From Acidimicrobiia bacterium (GTDB taxonomy: Bacteria > Actinomycetota > Acidimicrobiia > Acidimicrobiales > Bin134): DNA of 64,000 nucleotides. Location: the NCBI GenBank assembly GCA_009842675.1, contig VYEX01000008.1:25609-89608 (forward strand), read 5' to 3'. A model generated the notes under the pieces. It saw nothing but the letters and a program-made list of their open reading frames with translations, made no database searches and was not told the origin of the DNA. Position numbers and translations under genes: made by a program. This document shows positions 43,585 through 54,696 of the stretch, piece by piece (positions within the stretch are counted from its first letter, which is position 1; each line of letters starts with the position of its first letter).

Positions 43585-44478
43585 ATGGACGCGGTTGTTC
43601 TAGTCGGCGGATTCGGCACCAGACTTCGGCCTCTGACCCTGACCCGTCCAAAACAGATGCTCCCGGTTGTCGACCGGCCCATGATCGAGCATGTGGTGGG
43701 GCGTTTGGGAGAGCAGGGAGTCACTCGTGCGGTTCTGTCTCTCGGATATCGGCCGGACGCATTCGAGGCCGCTTATCCGGAGCATCGCTGTGCCGGGGTG
43801 GAGCTGTTCTACGCGGTGGAACCCGAACCGTTGGACACCGCCGGGGCCATCGCTTTCGCGGCGCGGATGGCCGAGGTAGATGACACATTCATCGCCGTGA
43901 ACGGTGATGTGATCAGCGACTTCCCGCTAGTCGACCTGGTGGACGCCCACCGCGGAAATGGCGCAGCAGCCACCATCGCCCTCACCCCGGTGGAGGACCC
44001 CTCGCGCTACGGAGTAGTGGTGTGCGACTCCGATGGCAAGGTCCAGGCCTTTGTCGAGAAGCCGCCCGCCGATGAGACTCCCAGCCAGTGGATAAACGCC
44101 GGGATGTACGTACTGGATCCCTCGGTGCTCGACCTGATCCCCGAGAACCGCCCGACGTCAATTGAGCGGGAGACCTTCCCAGCCCTGGTTCAGAAGGGGT
44201 CGCTGTACGCCGTGGCCCGGGACGGCTTTTGGATCGACGCCGGCACCCCGGAGGCCTTCTTGGAGGTCCAGATCGCCCTCGCCGGTGGCACTCACATCCA
44301 TCCCACCGCCGAAATCGCCCCCAGTGCCCGGATAACCAACTCGGTGATAATGGACCACGCAGCAGTTGCCGAAGGAGCCCGTATAGCCGACTCCGTGTTG
44401 CTTCCCTACAGCACGGTCCAGGCGGGTGCCGATATCAACAGGGCCATAATCAGCCCTGACCATCACATCAACGTCTAG
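43585..44478 (+). CDS. Sugar-1-phosphate nucleotidyltransferase, probable mannose-1-phosphate guanylyltransferase
   Basis: A 297-residue enzyme starting MDAVVLVGGFGTRLRPLTLTRPKQMLPV, with VNGDVISDF (metal), VEKPPADETPSQWINAGMYVLD (sugar binding) and a short beta-helix tail (THIHPTAEIAPSARITNSVIMDHAAVAEGARI). The overall pattern resembles GDP-mannose pyrophosphorylases of the eukaryotic/actinobacterial type. Since gmd and two GDP-4-keto-6-deoxymannose-using enzymes are nearby, supplying GDP-mannose is the likely job. No phosphomannomutase is seen in the window. The 3' end overlaps cofE by 4 bases, convergently. Confidence 0.82.
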   Translation: MDAVVLVGGFGTRLRPLTLTRPKQMLPVVDRPMIEHVVGRLGEQGVTRAVLSLGYRPDAFEAAYPEHRCAGVELFYAVEPEPLDTAGAIAFAARMAEVDDTFIAVNGDVISDFPLVDLVDAHRGNGAAATIALTPVEDPSRYGVVVCDSDGKVQAFVEKPPADETPSQWINAGMYVLDPSVLDLIPENRPTSIERETFPALVQKGSLYAVARDGFWIDAGTPEAFLEVQIALAGGTHIHPTAEIAPSARITNSVIMDHAAVAEGARIADSVLLPYSTVQAGADINRAIISPDHHINV

Positions 44479-45170
44479 CGGAACAGATCCTCGCCAGCGG
44501 GTCGAACCACGTCCGCTTGGATGCTCCCGGGGCCGAGCCACGACGGATCGATGCCCCGGATAACGGCCACTGGGACATTTTCGGTCTTGCCCATGACCAG
44601 TTCGGCCGCGGCAGCCAGCTCATCGACAATGGCCACCTCGGTCACCTGGAGCTCCCTCCCCGTTGAGTCGGGAGTCCCCCTCAGGTCGAGAATGGGGCGG
44701 ACACCGGCCGCGCCAATGGCCACGTCGGCCACCCCTCGCCGCCAGGGCCGACCGAAGGTATCGGACACGATCACGCCTACCTCCACTCCGGATCGTGCCC
44801 TGATCCCCTCGCGAATCCGTCGGGCCGAGCGGTCGGGGTCGTCGGGTAGAAGGGCGGCCTGGTTGGAGTCAACATTGGACCGGTCGACCCCGGCGTTGGC
44901 GCAGACAAATCCGTGCTTGGTCTCGCTGATGATGAGATCGCCCCGCCGCCGCAGCACCCTCACCGACTCCTGCTCCACCACTGGCTTGTGCGACAAGGGG
45001 TCGTCGGGGTCCACCGCGACCATGGCATTCTCGGCTTTGGAGACGATCTTCTGGGTGACCACCACCACGTCACCGTCGGCCAGGTCGGCCGCCTCGGCGA
45101 TCATCCCAGCCAAGTCGTCTCCCGCCTCAATCTCCGGCAATCCCTCCACACCGAAAATCTCGAGCCTCAT
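44475..45170 (-). CDS. cofE: Coenzyme F420-0:L-glutamate ligase (CofE)
   Basis: A 231-residue GTP-dependent ligase that adds glutamates to F420-0. It has the opening IFGVEGLPEIEAGDDLAGMI, then GDVVVVTQKIVSKAENAMV, VSDTFGRPWRRGVADVAIGAAGV and DELAAAAELVMGKTENVPV, diagnostic for CofE. It lacks the C-terminal nitroreductase-like domain found in mycobacterial FbiB. Its start overlaps cofD by 4 bases (ATGA). Together they complete the last steps of F420 synthesis; cofC and cofG/H are not in the window. Confidence 0.94.
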   Translation of the reverse strand: MRLEIFGVEGLPEIEAGDDLAGMIAEAADLADGDVVVVTQKIVSKAENAMVAVDPDDPLSHKPVVEQESVRVLRRRGDLIISETKHGFVCANAGVDRSNVDSNQAALLPDDPDRSARRIREGIRARSGVEVGVIVSDTFGRPWRRGVADVAIGAAGVRPILDLRGTPDSTGRELQVTEVAIVDELAAAAELVMGKTENVPVAVIRGIDPSWLGPGSIQADVVRPAGEDLFR

Positions 45171-46113
45171 GCCTGGACACCTTCATCCGAGCAGGCCAAT
45201 ACAACTCGGGCCAGGTCGGTCGCGGTTTCTACGCTGTCCATGATCGTCGGGGCAACCACGCAGGTCATGCCCACTGCTTCGACGTCGTCGGCCAAGTGGG
45301 CGTCGGCCTCGTCTATCACCAGGGTGGCCGCCACGTCTCGGTACAGCCGGGCTACGCCCACCACCGAGCATTCGTGGCCGAGCTCTCGCATGAGCCGGTC
45401 GGCGGGGCCCTTGAGGGCGGCCCCGCCCACGATGGGCGAAACCGCCACCACTGAGTCCCGGCGGTCGGCTACCGCTTGGCGCACGCCGGGTACTTCCAGC
45501 ACCGGTCCGATGGACACGATGGGATTGGAGGGGGCGATGACAATGAGCCGGGCCGCAGCCAGGGCCTCGAGGAGCCCCGGAGAAGGCTGGGCTCGCTCCG
45601 ACCCCGCCACCCGAACCGCAGATACGGCCACGTTGTGGCGGCGGCGCACAAAGTAGTCCTGGAAGCCGATCTCGCCTTCGTCGTCGGTGGTGACCCTGGT
45701 CTCGATCCGATCATTGGTCACCGGCAACACGTTCAGCTCCAAACCCCAGGCGGCGGCGATCTCCGCGGTGATGGAGGCCAGGTCAGCCCCTTGGCCCAAT
45801 CGGTGGGTTCGGTACAAGTGGGTGGCCAGGTCGCGGTCACCGAGGCGGAACCAGGTGATCCCGCCGTAGCGGTCCAGGGCGTCCATGGCCTGCCAGGTCT
45901 CGCCGGCCAAACCCCAGCCGGTGTCGGGATTGACCGCCCCGGCCAGGGTGTACACCACAGTGTCCAAATCGGGGCTCACATGGAGGCCGTGGAGCACGGT
46001 GTCGTCGGCGGTGTTTACCACCGCCAGCAGGTCGTGGGGCGGGTGAGCCCGGATCAATCCGGTGAGCAGCTTGGCCGCCCCAACCCCTCCAGCAAGCGTG
46101 ACCACGCTTGGGG

Positions 46114-46138
<25 letters not shown>
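45167..46138 (-). CDS. cofD: 2-phospho-L-lactate transferase (CofD)
   Basis: A 323-residue enzyme that moves a phospholactate-type moiety (phosphoenolpyruvate in many bacteria) to the deazaflavin FO. Motifs: TLAGGVGAAKLLTGL, NTADDTVLHGLHVSPDLDTVVYTLAG, WFRLGDRDLATHLYRT, and SNPIVSIGPVLEVPGVR. CofD proteins usually start at the beta-strand before LAGGVG; here ATG 46138 adds MLSQGDFLTPS, and part of this is encoded by a 15-base repeat of the gmd 3' end, so a GTG at 46105 is an alternative start. Coupled to cofE downstream. Confidence 0.93.
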
Positions 46139-48121
<1,983 letters not shown>

Positions 48122-48217
48122 CGCCACGAGTGTGCCACTTCTCGCGTGCATTTGCTGTGCCCGATGGCGGATGCCAAGTGCTCTGCGGCATGCCTCCTTT
48201 GTTGCAGGACGGGCCGG

Positions 48218-48223
48218 TACGGT
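48218..48223 (+). promoter_or_regulatory. Candidate leaderless -10 box before the small helical protein gene
   Basis: TACGGT, exactly 6 bases before the GTG at 48230; this helps choose that start over upstream in-frame ATG codons. Confidence 0.4.
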
Positions 48224-48229
48224 GTTGAG

Positions 48230-48583
48230 GTGGGCGATCCGCAGCCAGTTGACGAGCCGGTCGAGGAGCCGGTGTCGGAGGAAGACCCGCTGGTTGAGTG
48301 CATTCGCAACGGTATCTACACCGCGGTGGGACTCGGTCTGCTGGTCATCAACCGGGTCCAGGCCGCCCGGATGGACCTGGTTGAGCAGCTGCCCGAAGAA
48401 CTGCGAGACGCCTTCTCCGATCTGGCCGATCAAGTGCCTGAAGATGTGCGCAACGCGGTTGGTGACTTGGCTGGCCAGCTTCCCGAGTCGGTGCTGAAGG
48501 TGCTTTCGGATGCAGTTGAGCAGGCCCCGGCCCTGGCTGAGGCGCTGCGGGAGTTCGTTAGCCGCAACACTGACAAAGCCTGA
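48230..48583 (+). CDS. Small helical repeat protein of unknown function
   Basis: A 117-residue acidic protein. After an acidic, Pro-rich start (GDPQPVDEPVEEPVSEEDPL), residues about 28-44 are a mildly hydrophobic helix (NGIYTAVGLGLLVINRV). Residues 53-112 are four consecutive 15-residue repeats of the form Q-(L/V/A)-P-E-x-(L/V)-x-x-A-x-x-D-L-A-x (48386-48565). The pattern suggests stacked amphipathic helices, possibly a phasin-like or membrane-surface protein. The stop shares a base with the next ATG (TGATGG), coupling it to the large GT2-membrane protein. The frame continues upstream, but the sequence there has no protein-like conservation and overlaps the divergent gene. Confidence 0.65.
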   Translation: MGDPQPVDEPVEEPVSEEDPLVECIRNGIYTAVGLGLLVINRVQAARMDLVEQLPEELRDAFSDLADQVPEDVRNAVGDLAGQLPESVLKVLSDAVEQAPALAEALREFVSRNTDKA

Positions 48584-51450
48584 TGGAGGCCATGGCCGAA
48601 TTCAGGATCCACGTGGTTATCGTGAGCCACGATCCTGGTCTGTGGTTCGACGAGACGCTGGAGTCGATTGCCGCGCAAGATCTTCCCGTAGTGGATGTGA
48701 CTGTGGTGGACGCCGGCAGCGATTCGGACTCCACGGCACGGGTGCAGCACTTCTTGCCCCAGGCTGTGGTCCACCGGCTCGACTCCAATCCCGGATTCGG
48801 CCCGGCGGCCAATCAAGTGCTGTCGGACGCCGACCCTGCTCCCGACTTCTACGTGTTCTGCCACGATGATGTGGCGCTGGCGCCGAACACCCTGCGACTG
48901 CTGGCCCATGAGGCGGTGCGCTCCAACGCAGGAATTGTCGGACCCAAGTACGTGGACTGGGACGAACCCAGCCGCATTCTCCAAGTCGGCCTAATGGTGG
49001 ACAAGACCGGGGTTTCGACTCCCTCGGTTGAGGTGGGCGAGCTCGATCAGGAGCAGCACGATGTCGTCCAGGAGATGTTCGCGGTGCCGGGAGGTTGCGT
49101 GTTGGTGCGCGGCGACCTCTTTCGGGCCGTCGGCGGCTTCGACCCGGAGATGTCGTTCTGCTACGAGCATGTTGACTTGTGTTGGAGGGCTCGCACGGTG
49201 GGGGCGCGTGTCATGGTGGCCCCAACCGCGGTGGTCCGTCATCGCCAGCGGCTGGCCGATCGCATTTCTCGGACCCAAACCGAACGGCTGGTTCGCCGCC
49301 ATCGGATTCGAACCCTGTTGTCGGTTTACGGAGTCTGGCATTCGGTCCGGGTGATTCCTCAGGCGATGGCGCTCTCGGCCATCGAGCTGCTGGCCTCGCT
49401 GGTAACCGGGCATTTGCGCCAGGCTCGCCAGATCGGAGCATCGTGGGGATACAACCTGGTCCGACTGGGGTCGATACGGCGACGACGGCAGGCCGTCGGG
49501 CAATCCCGCCACGTTGGAGATTCCCACATCCGCCTCTCGCAGTCCCGGGGCCTTGCCCCTCTGGCCACTCTATTGACGAGCTGGAGGAGCAGTGGGGAAG
49601 ACGGGGACTCGACCAAGAGCACCCTGGTGGCCCGGTTGAGCCAGTCCCGAGCCCCGCTGCTCGTGGGGATCGCCACCGTGATCTTGGTCCTTTTGGGGGC
49701 TCGGGATTTGGTCGCCGGGAGCATTCCCGCGGTGGGCGATATGGCCCGGCTGGGGTCGAGTTCTGATCTCTTGGGCAACTGGTGGAGCGACTCCAGACCC
49801 GTGGGACTGGGGCAGGATGGGTTTGCTCCCACCGGCTTGGGAGTTCTGACCTTGCTGAGCTGGTTGTTCTTGGGGCAGACCGATCTGCTGCGCACGGCAT
49901 TGATCGTCGGCATGGTTCCACTGGGAGCGCTGGGGCTGTGGCGGCTCATGCGCCCCTTCGACTCCCTGTGGATCCAAGGCGTGGCGCTGGCGGTGTACCT
50001 CGCCAATCCGGTGCCCTACAACGCACTGGCCAACGGGGCTTGGAGCGCTTTGCTCATGTACGGGGCGGTGCCCTGGCTCTTGCGCGCCGTGCTGGCCGGA
50101 TCGTGCCTGGCCCCCTATGGGACGGTGGGAGGCAGCCCGGGTCCGGCCTTGCGCCCCCCGTCTTTTTTGCGGGAGGCCCTGGCGGTTGGGCTGCTGTTCG
50201 GCTTGGCCGGTGCGCTGGCCTCAGAGGCTCTCATCGTCATGGGCCTCTTGCTGGCCGGTCTGATTCTGGGGTCGCTCATCGCCGGGACTGCCAAGGGCAT
50301 GTCTCGCATGGTGGCGGTGGTTGTGGCCGGAGCGGCGGTGGCCGCGGTTTTGAACCTGCCATGGCTGACCGACAGCCTGCCCACGCTTCTTGGCGATCGC
50401 CCGGGGGGAAACGGGGGAAACTCCTGGGCGGAGATCCTGCGCTTCGACACCGGGCCATTCGGCGACAATCGCCTTGGTTGGGCCCTTCCGATGGCCGCGG
50501 TGCTCCCTCTCGCCTTGGCCCATGACTCCCGGCTGGCATGGGCGGTACGAGGGTGGACGCTGTACCTGGGCAGCGCCGCCGTAGCCTTTGTGGCCGAGCA
50601 GGACTGGTCGCCGGTGCCCTTGCCACGGCCCGAAGTGATACAAGTTCCCGGCGCAGTGGGCTTGGCCATCGCGGTTTCGATGGGCGTGGCCGCCTTCCTG
50701 GTGGACATTCGCCGCCATCGCTTCGGGTGGCGTCAGGTTGTGCCCTTTACCGCCGTCGCCGCGTTAGTGGCCGGGATGCTGCCGGCTCTGGCCGTCGTTT
50801 CAGGGGGCGACTGGAACGCAACCCGCGACGACTACTCAGATGTTGCTCCGTTCTCCGACGATGGCGAGGTCGCTGAGCATCGGGTTCTGTGGCTGGGACA
50901 TCCCGACGTGATGCCGCTGGCCAGTTGGAATCTGGACGGACACCTGTCGTTTGCGATCTCTGATGGGAAGGAGTTTCCCTCGGTGGCTCAGCGCTGGGTC
51001 GGTCGATTGGACGACCGCACCAGCCAAGTGGCCGATGCCGTGCTGCAAGCGCCGGAGTCGGGTACCAGCCGCCTGGGCGCCGAGCTGTCCCAGTGGGGGA
51101 TCGGAACCATATTGGTGCCGGAGCGCTTGGCCCCCCCGCCCTACGGCGAGCTGTCACAAAGCGCCCCCGAGTGGTTGTTAGACATGCTCGACAGCCAACT
51201 CGACTTGGTGCCGGGCGGACTCACTTCGGGCATACCCACGTACCACAACACGGCAGCAGGTCCCGAGGATCTCCGCGCCGCCATCGGCCCCCCGCCCGAT
51301 GACGGGAACTCGGATCTGAACCGGTTGCTGCTGTCGGTGCAGATCGCGCTGTGGGTAGTGGGCCTGGTGGGGATAGCCCGACTCAGCACCGGTGACAAGC
51401 GCCGCCGGCTGGACATCCCCGATTTGGCCGATGAGAGGCCTGCTCGGTGA
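48583..51450 (+). CDS. Glycosyltransferase family 2 fused to a large polytopic membrane domain
   Basis: A 955-residue protein. Residues 5-240 are GT2: IHVVIVSHDPGLWFDETLESIAAQ, VTVVDAGSDSDST, NPGFGPAANQVL, FCHDDVAL (metal), GGCVLVRGDLFRAVGGFDPEM, CWRAR. Residues about 250-300 form a basic linker. From about 355 to 745 there are ten or more hydrophobic helices, and residues 750-905 form an external domain with another helix near 915-935. Such fusions are seen in actinobacteria, where the membrane part may act in export or as a GT-C-like unit. It is coupled with the small helical gene before it and the DUF5719 gene after it (4-base overlap). Function beyond sugar transfer is not established. 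Confidence 0.8.
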   Translation: MEAMAEFRIHVVIVSHDPGLWFDETLESIAAQDLPVVDVTVVDAGSDSDSTARVQHFLPQAVVHRLDSNPGFGPAANQVLSDADPAPDFYVFCHDDVALAPNTLRLLAHEAVRSNAGIVGPKYVDWDEPSRILQVGLMVDKTGVSTPSVEVGELDQEQHDVVQEMFAVPGGCVLVRGDLFRAVGGFDPEMSFCYEHVDLCWRARTVGARVMVAPTAVVRHRQRLADRISRTQTERLVRRHRIRTLLSVYGVWHSVRVIPQAMALSAIELLASLVTGHLRQARQIGASWGYNLVRLGSIRRRRQAVGQSRHVGDSHIRLSQSRGLAPLATLLTSWRSSGEDGDSTKSTLVARLSQSRAPLLVGIATVILVLLGARDLVAGSIPAVGDMARLGSSSDLLGNWWSDSRPVGLGQDGFAPTGLGVLTLLSWLFLGQTDLLRTALIVGMVPLGALGLWRLMRPFDSLWIQGVALAVYLANPVPYNALANGAWSALLMYGAVPWLLRAVLAGSCLAPYGTVGGSPGPALRPPSFLREALAVGLLFGLAGALASEALIVMGLLLAGLILGSLIAGTAKGMSRMVAVVVAGAAVAAVLNLPWLTDSLPTLLGDRPGGNGGNSWAEILRFDTGPFGDNRLGWALPMAAVLPLALAHDSRLAWAVRGWTLYLGSAAVAFVAEQDWSPVPLPRPEVIQVPGAVGLAIAVSMGVAAFLVDIRRHRFGWRQVVPFTAVAALVAGMLPALAVVSGGDWNATRDDYSDVAPFSDDGEVAEHRVLWLGHPDVMPLASWNLDGHLSFAISDGKEFPSVAQRWVGRLDDRTSQVADAVLQAPESGTSRLGAELSQWGIGTILVPERLAPPPYGELSQSAPEWLLDMLDSQLDLVPGGLTSGIPTYHNTAAGPEDLRAAIGPPPDDGNSDLNRLLLSVQIALWVVGLVGIARLSTGDKRRRLDIPDLADERPAR

Positions 51451-52985
51451 GCGGCCGGGTGATGCGCTGGCCCTTGGTGGTGATTGCCCTGGCGACGGTG
51501 ATTGGGCTGGCGGTGGCCGACCGTGGCGATGACGAAATTGGCGGGGGATTGGTCCAGCCCAGCCGAGATGCAACCAGCGCGGCCCCCGGCCCGGGCGCTG
51601 AAGGGGGTGTCTGGTACTGCTCGGAGGGAACCTCGCTGCCGGGCGAGTTCGCCGACCACACAATTGTCGTGGCCAATCCGACCGGAGTTGCGGTCGCCGC
51701 GGAGATTTCGGTCTTTCCGACTACGCCGATCGGATCGGTATCGCCGCTGGCGAATCCCGAGAAAGTGCTGTTGAACGTGCCGGCACAGACACAGTCCTCC
51801 CTCCGACTGGCCGAGATTGTGGAGTCGCAATACACCGCCGCATTGGTGGAGGTGGATTCCGGCTCGGTTGTGGTGGAACAACGGGTGCAGGGGCCAACCG
51901 GCATGGATGTCGTACCTTGCGCCTCCCGCTCCTCAGAGACCTGGTACTTCGCAGCGGGATCGACTCGGCGGGATGCCCGCCTGGTCTTCACCCTCTTCAA
52001 CCCCTTCCCAGAGAGGGCAGTGGTGAAGTTCACCTTCTCCACCGATGAGGGTCTCCGGGAACCGCATGCCCTCCGCGGTGTACTGGTTCCGGCCCGGTCG
52101 CTGGTAGTCGTGAATGCCACCGACTTGGTGCCTCGTTTCTCGTCAGTCTCCACCACCATGGAGACACAGGTTGGGCGGATTGTCGCCGGGAGGCTCCAAC
52201 TGTTCGATGGCAGCGAGGGGCTGGAAGGGCTGACCGCCGGGCCGGGGGTGCCGGAAACCCAGACGCAATGGGTCTTTCCCACTGGGCCGGCCGACCAGGG
52301 AGTGGCCGAGCACATCGTCTTGTACAACCCGACCGATCGGGAAGCGGCCGCCGACGTCAGGATTCGATTGGATCCCTCCGAAATCGGCGACGCCTTGCCG
52401 CCGTTTGAGCTGAGAGTGCCGGCCCAGCAGAGAGTGGCCCTCGTATTTGAGAATCGGGGGAACTACCCACTGCCGTCCGCACCCTTTGCCTATGGCGCAG
52501 GGGACTTTGTGGCTGAGGGCGTTGGGTTCTGGGCTGCTGTGCAGGTGTACAACGGGGTTCCGATTGTGGCCGAGCGGGTAGTGGCCGCATCAGCGGCATC
52601 GTCTCCTGCCGGGGTGGCGATAACCGTCGGGACGCCGGTGCATGCTAGGAACCACCTGATTGCGTGGAATGGGGCCGACGACGCTGACGTGGCATTGGTG
52701 GTCGTCAATGCCTCTCCTGATTCCATTGCCCAGGTAACCGTTTCGGAGGTTGCCGACGGGAGAGTCACTCCCATCGCCCAGCTCAATCCCCGAGAGGTGG
52801 CCCCGCACAGCCGCCTGGTCGTCCCGGTTGACCGGCTGACAGAAGGTGGCTCTTTCGCACTGCTGGTGGAGGCCAGCCAGCCGGTGGTTGTCTCCCGCTC
52901 GCTTCTGGCTCGGACCGGGACTGGGATTGCCTCTGGCTTGTCGATCCCCTTGGATCCCCTCCTCCTCGATCCGTCTGCGTTTTAG
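51447..52985 (+). CDS. DUF5719 family exported protein
   Basis: A 512-residue protein starting at GTG 51447, overlapping the preceding stop by 4 bases. Residues 7-25 are a signal anchor (MRWPLVVIALATVIGLAVA). The rest consists of repeated beta-sandwich-like units: WYCSEGTS, IVVANPTGVAVAAEISVFP, then WYFAAGSTRRDARLVFTLFNPFPERAVVKFTF, WVFPTGPADQGVAEHIVLYNPTDREAAADVRI. This alternation is typical of DUF5719 proteins, which in actinobacteria follow large GT2-membrane proteins, as here. The function is unknown; a surface-glycan role is inferred from context. Confidence 0.82.
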   Translation: MSGRVMRWPLVVIALATVIGLAVADRGDDEIGGGLVQPSRDATSAAPGPGAEGGVWYCSEGTSLPGEFADHTIVVANPTGVAVAAEISVFPTTPIGSVSPLANPEKVLLNVPAQTQSSLRLAEIVESQYTAALVEVDSGSVVVEQRVQGPTGMDVVPCASRSSETWYFAAGSTRRDARLVFTLFNPFPERAVVKFTFSTDEGLREPHALRGVLVPARSLVVVNATDLVPRFSSVSTTMETQVGRIVAGRLQLFDGSEGLEGLTAGPGVPETQTQWVFPTGPADQGVAEHIVLYNPTDREAAADVRIRLDPSEIGDALPPFELRVPAQQRVALVFENRGNYPLPSAPFAYGAGDFVAEGVGFWAAVQVYNGVPIVAERVVAASAASSPAGVAITVGTPVHARNHLIAWNGADDADVALVVVNASPDSIAQVTVSEVADGRVTPIAQLNPREVAPHSRLVVPVDRLTEGGSFALLVEASQPVVVSRSLLARTGTGIASGLSIPLDPLLLDPSAF

Positions 52986-53004
52986 AAGGCACTCTCGGCC
53001 TGTC

Positions 53005-53010
53005 TACGAT
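53005..53010 (+). promoter_or_regulatory. Candidate -10 box before the acyl-CoA ligase gene
   Basis: TACGAT, 8 bases before the GTG at 53019. Confidence 0.35.
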
Positions 53011-53018
53011 CCTCGGTT

Positions 53019-54680
53019 GTGGACGCCCCTGCTGAAGCCCTCCCTACTGTTCGAGACTTGGTGCTAAGGCGGGCTGACGACGACGGCCTGGCTGTGTTGT
53101 TCGAGGACGAGCAGCACACCTACCGCGAGTTCACGGCCGGATGCGTCGCCCGTGCCCATCTTCTGCTGGGCGGCCGGTCGGAAGGCCCCTTCCATGTCGG
53201 TGCGCTTCTGGACAACGGTCCGGAGTATTCCATGTTGCTGGGCGGGGCGGCGGTGGCCGGCGCCGCGGTGGTGGGCATCAACCCCACCCGACAGGGCGCA
53301 GAGCTGGCCCGCGACATCACCCATGCCGACTGCGGCATCATCATCACCGAGAGCCGCCACCGTGGGCTGTTGGAGGGGTTGGATCTGGGAGCGGCCAACG
53401 GCCGGGTATTGGATGTGGACTCCCCGGAGTGGACTGCCGCGTTGGCTCCCTATTCCGGAGCTGAGCCCCCCGATGCCGACATTGATCCGCTGGCCCCCTT
53501 CTTGCTGCTGTTCACCTCGGGCACCACCGGCGATCCCAAGGCGGCTATTTGCTCGCAGGCCCGTCTGGCTCGGATCGGCGAGGTGATCACCGAGATGCGA
53601 AAGCTCACGTCCGAAGACGTGTTCTACCAGGCCATGCCCATGTTCCACTCCAACGCGCTGATGGCCGGGTGGGTGCCGTGTCTGGCTGCGGGGGGTGTCG
53701 GTGCCTTCCGGCGCCGATTCTCCGCATCGGGCTTTCTGCCCGACGTGCGCCGATTCGGCGTCACCTATTTCAACTACGTGGGCAAGCCCCTCACCTACAT
53801 CCTGGCCACCCCCGAACAGCCCGACGATGCCGACAACACCTTGCGCATCGTGTTCGGCAACGAGGGCGCGGTGCATGACCTGGAGCGGTTCTCCCGCCGT
53901 TTCGGGGTGCCGGTGGAGGACTCCTACGGCTCCACCGAGGGAGGTGTGGCGGTGAGCCGCACCTCCGACACCCCGCCCAATGCCCTGGGACGGGCCGATG
54001 AGACCGTGAAGATCCTCGATCCCGACACCGGCGAGGAGGCGCCGTTGGCCGTCTTCGACGACACCGGCAAGCTGCTCAACCCCGATGAGGCCATCGGCGA
54101 GTTGGTGTCGATGGTGTCGGCGCCCACGTTCGAGGGCTATTGGAACAACCCCGAAGCCGATGAGGAGCGCACCCATGGGGGCATCTACTGGTCGGGAGAT
54201 CTGGCCTATCGGGACGCCGATGGGTTCGTGTACTTCGCGGGGCGGAACTTCGACTGGCTGCGGGTGGACGGGGAGAACTTCGCGGCGGCCCCGGTGGAGC
54301 GCATTCTGGTGCGCCACCCCGATATCGACTTGGCCGCGGTCTACGCCGTGCCCAGCCCTTCGGTGGGCGACGAGGTGATGGCCGCGGTGGTGCGCCGCCC
54401 GGGTTCGGTATTCGACCCGGAGGAGTTCGTCGAGTTCTTGGACAGCCAAGACGACCTGGGCACCAAGTGGACGCCTCGCTATGTGCGCTGGGCCGACACC
54501 CTGCCTCAGACTGAGACCAACAAAATCCTCAAGCGCACCTTGCGCCGGGAGCGCTGGGAGTCGGACGACGAGACCTGGGTGCGCGACGGGGAGGGCTATC
54601 GCCGGCTGGCTTCGGACGACGCCGACGCGATTCGAGCCGAGTTCGAGGCCCGGGGCCGTCTGTCGGTATTGGATGTCTAG
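53019..54680 (+). CDS. AMP-dependent acyl-CoA synthetase/ligase
   Basis: A 553-residue ANL-superfamily enzyme that activates a carboxylic acid as an acyl-AMP and joins it to CoA. Motifs: LLLFTSGTTGDPKAA (phosphate loop), DSYGSTEGG, YWSGDLAYRDADGFVYFAGR and the catalytic lysine in ETNKILKRTL. It resembles long-chain fatty acid or crotonobetaine-type ligases; the acid is not predictable. GTG start. It is followed convergently by the SCO6745-like gene. A nearby class III CoA-transferase (55481) suggests a local acyl-CoA theme. Confidence 0.9.
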   Translation: MDAPAEALPTVRDLVLRRADDDGLAVLFEDEQHTYREFTAGCVARAHLLLGGRSEGPFHVGALLDNGPEYSMLLGGAAVAGAAVVGINPTRQGAELARDITHADCGIIITESRHRGLLEGLDLGAANGRVLDVDSPEWTAALAPYSGAEPPDADIDPLAPFLLLFTSGTTGDPKAAICSQARLARIGEVITEMRKLTSEDVFYQAMPMFHSNALMAGWVPCLAAGGVGAFRRRFSASGFLPDVRRFGVTYFNYVGKPLTYILATPEQPDDADNTLRIVFGNEGAVHDLERFSRRFGVPVEDSYGSTEGGVAVSRTSDTPPNALGRADETVKILDPDTGEEAPLAVFDDTGKLLNPDEAIGELVSMVSAPTFEGYWNNPEADEERTHGGIYWSGDLAYRDADGFVYFAGRNFDWLRVDGENFAAAPVERILVRHPDIDLAAVYAVPSPSVGDEVMAAVVRRPGSVFDPEEFVEFLDSQDDLGTKWTPRYVRWADTLPQTETNKILKRTLRRERWESDDETWVRDGEGYRRLASDDADAIRAEFEARGRLSVLDV

Positions 54681-54696
54681 CGGTGCTTGATCTCGG

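Noticed and set aside
48122..48229. Longer version of the small helical protein starting at an upstream ATG
   Set aside because: The extra residues are Cys/Arg/His-rich without repeat pattern, and the leaderless promoter box fits GTG 48230.
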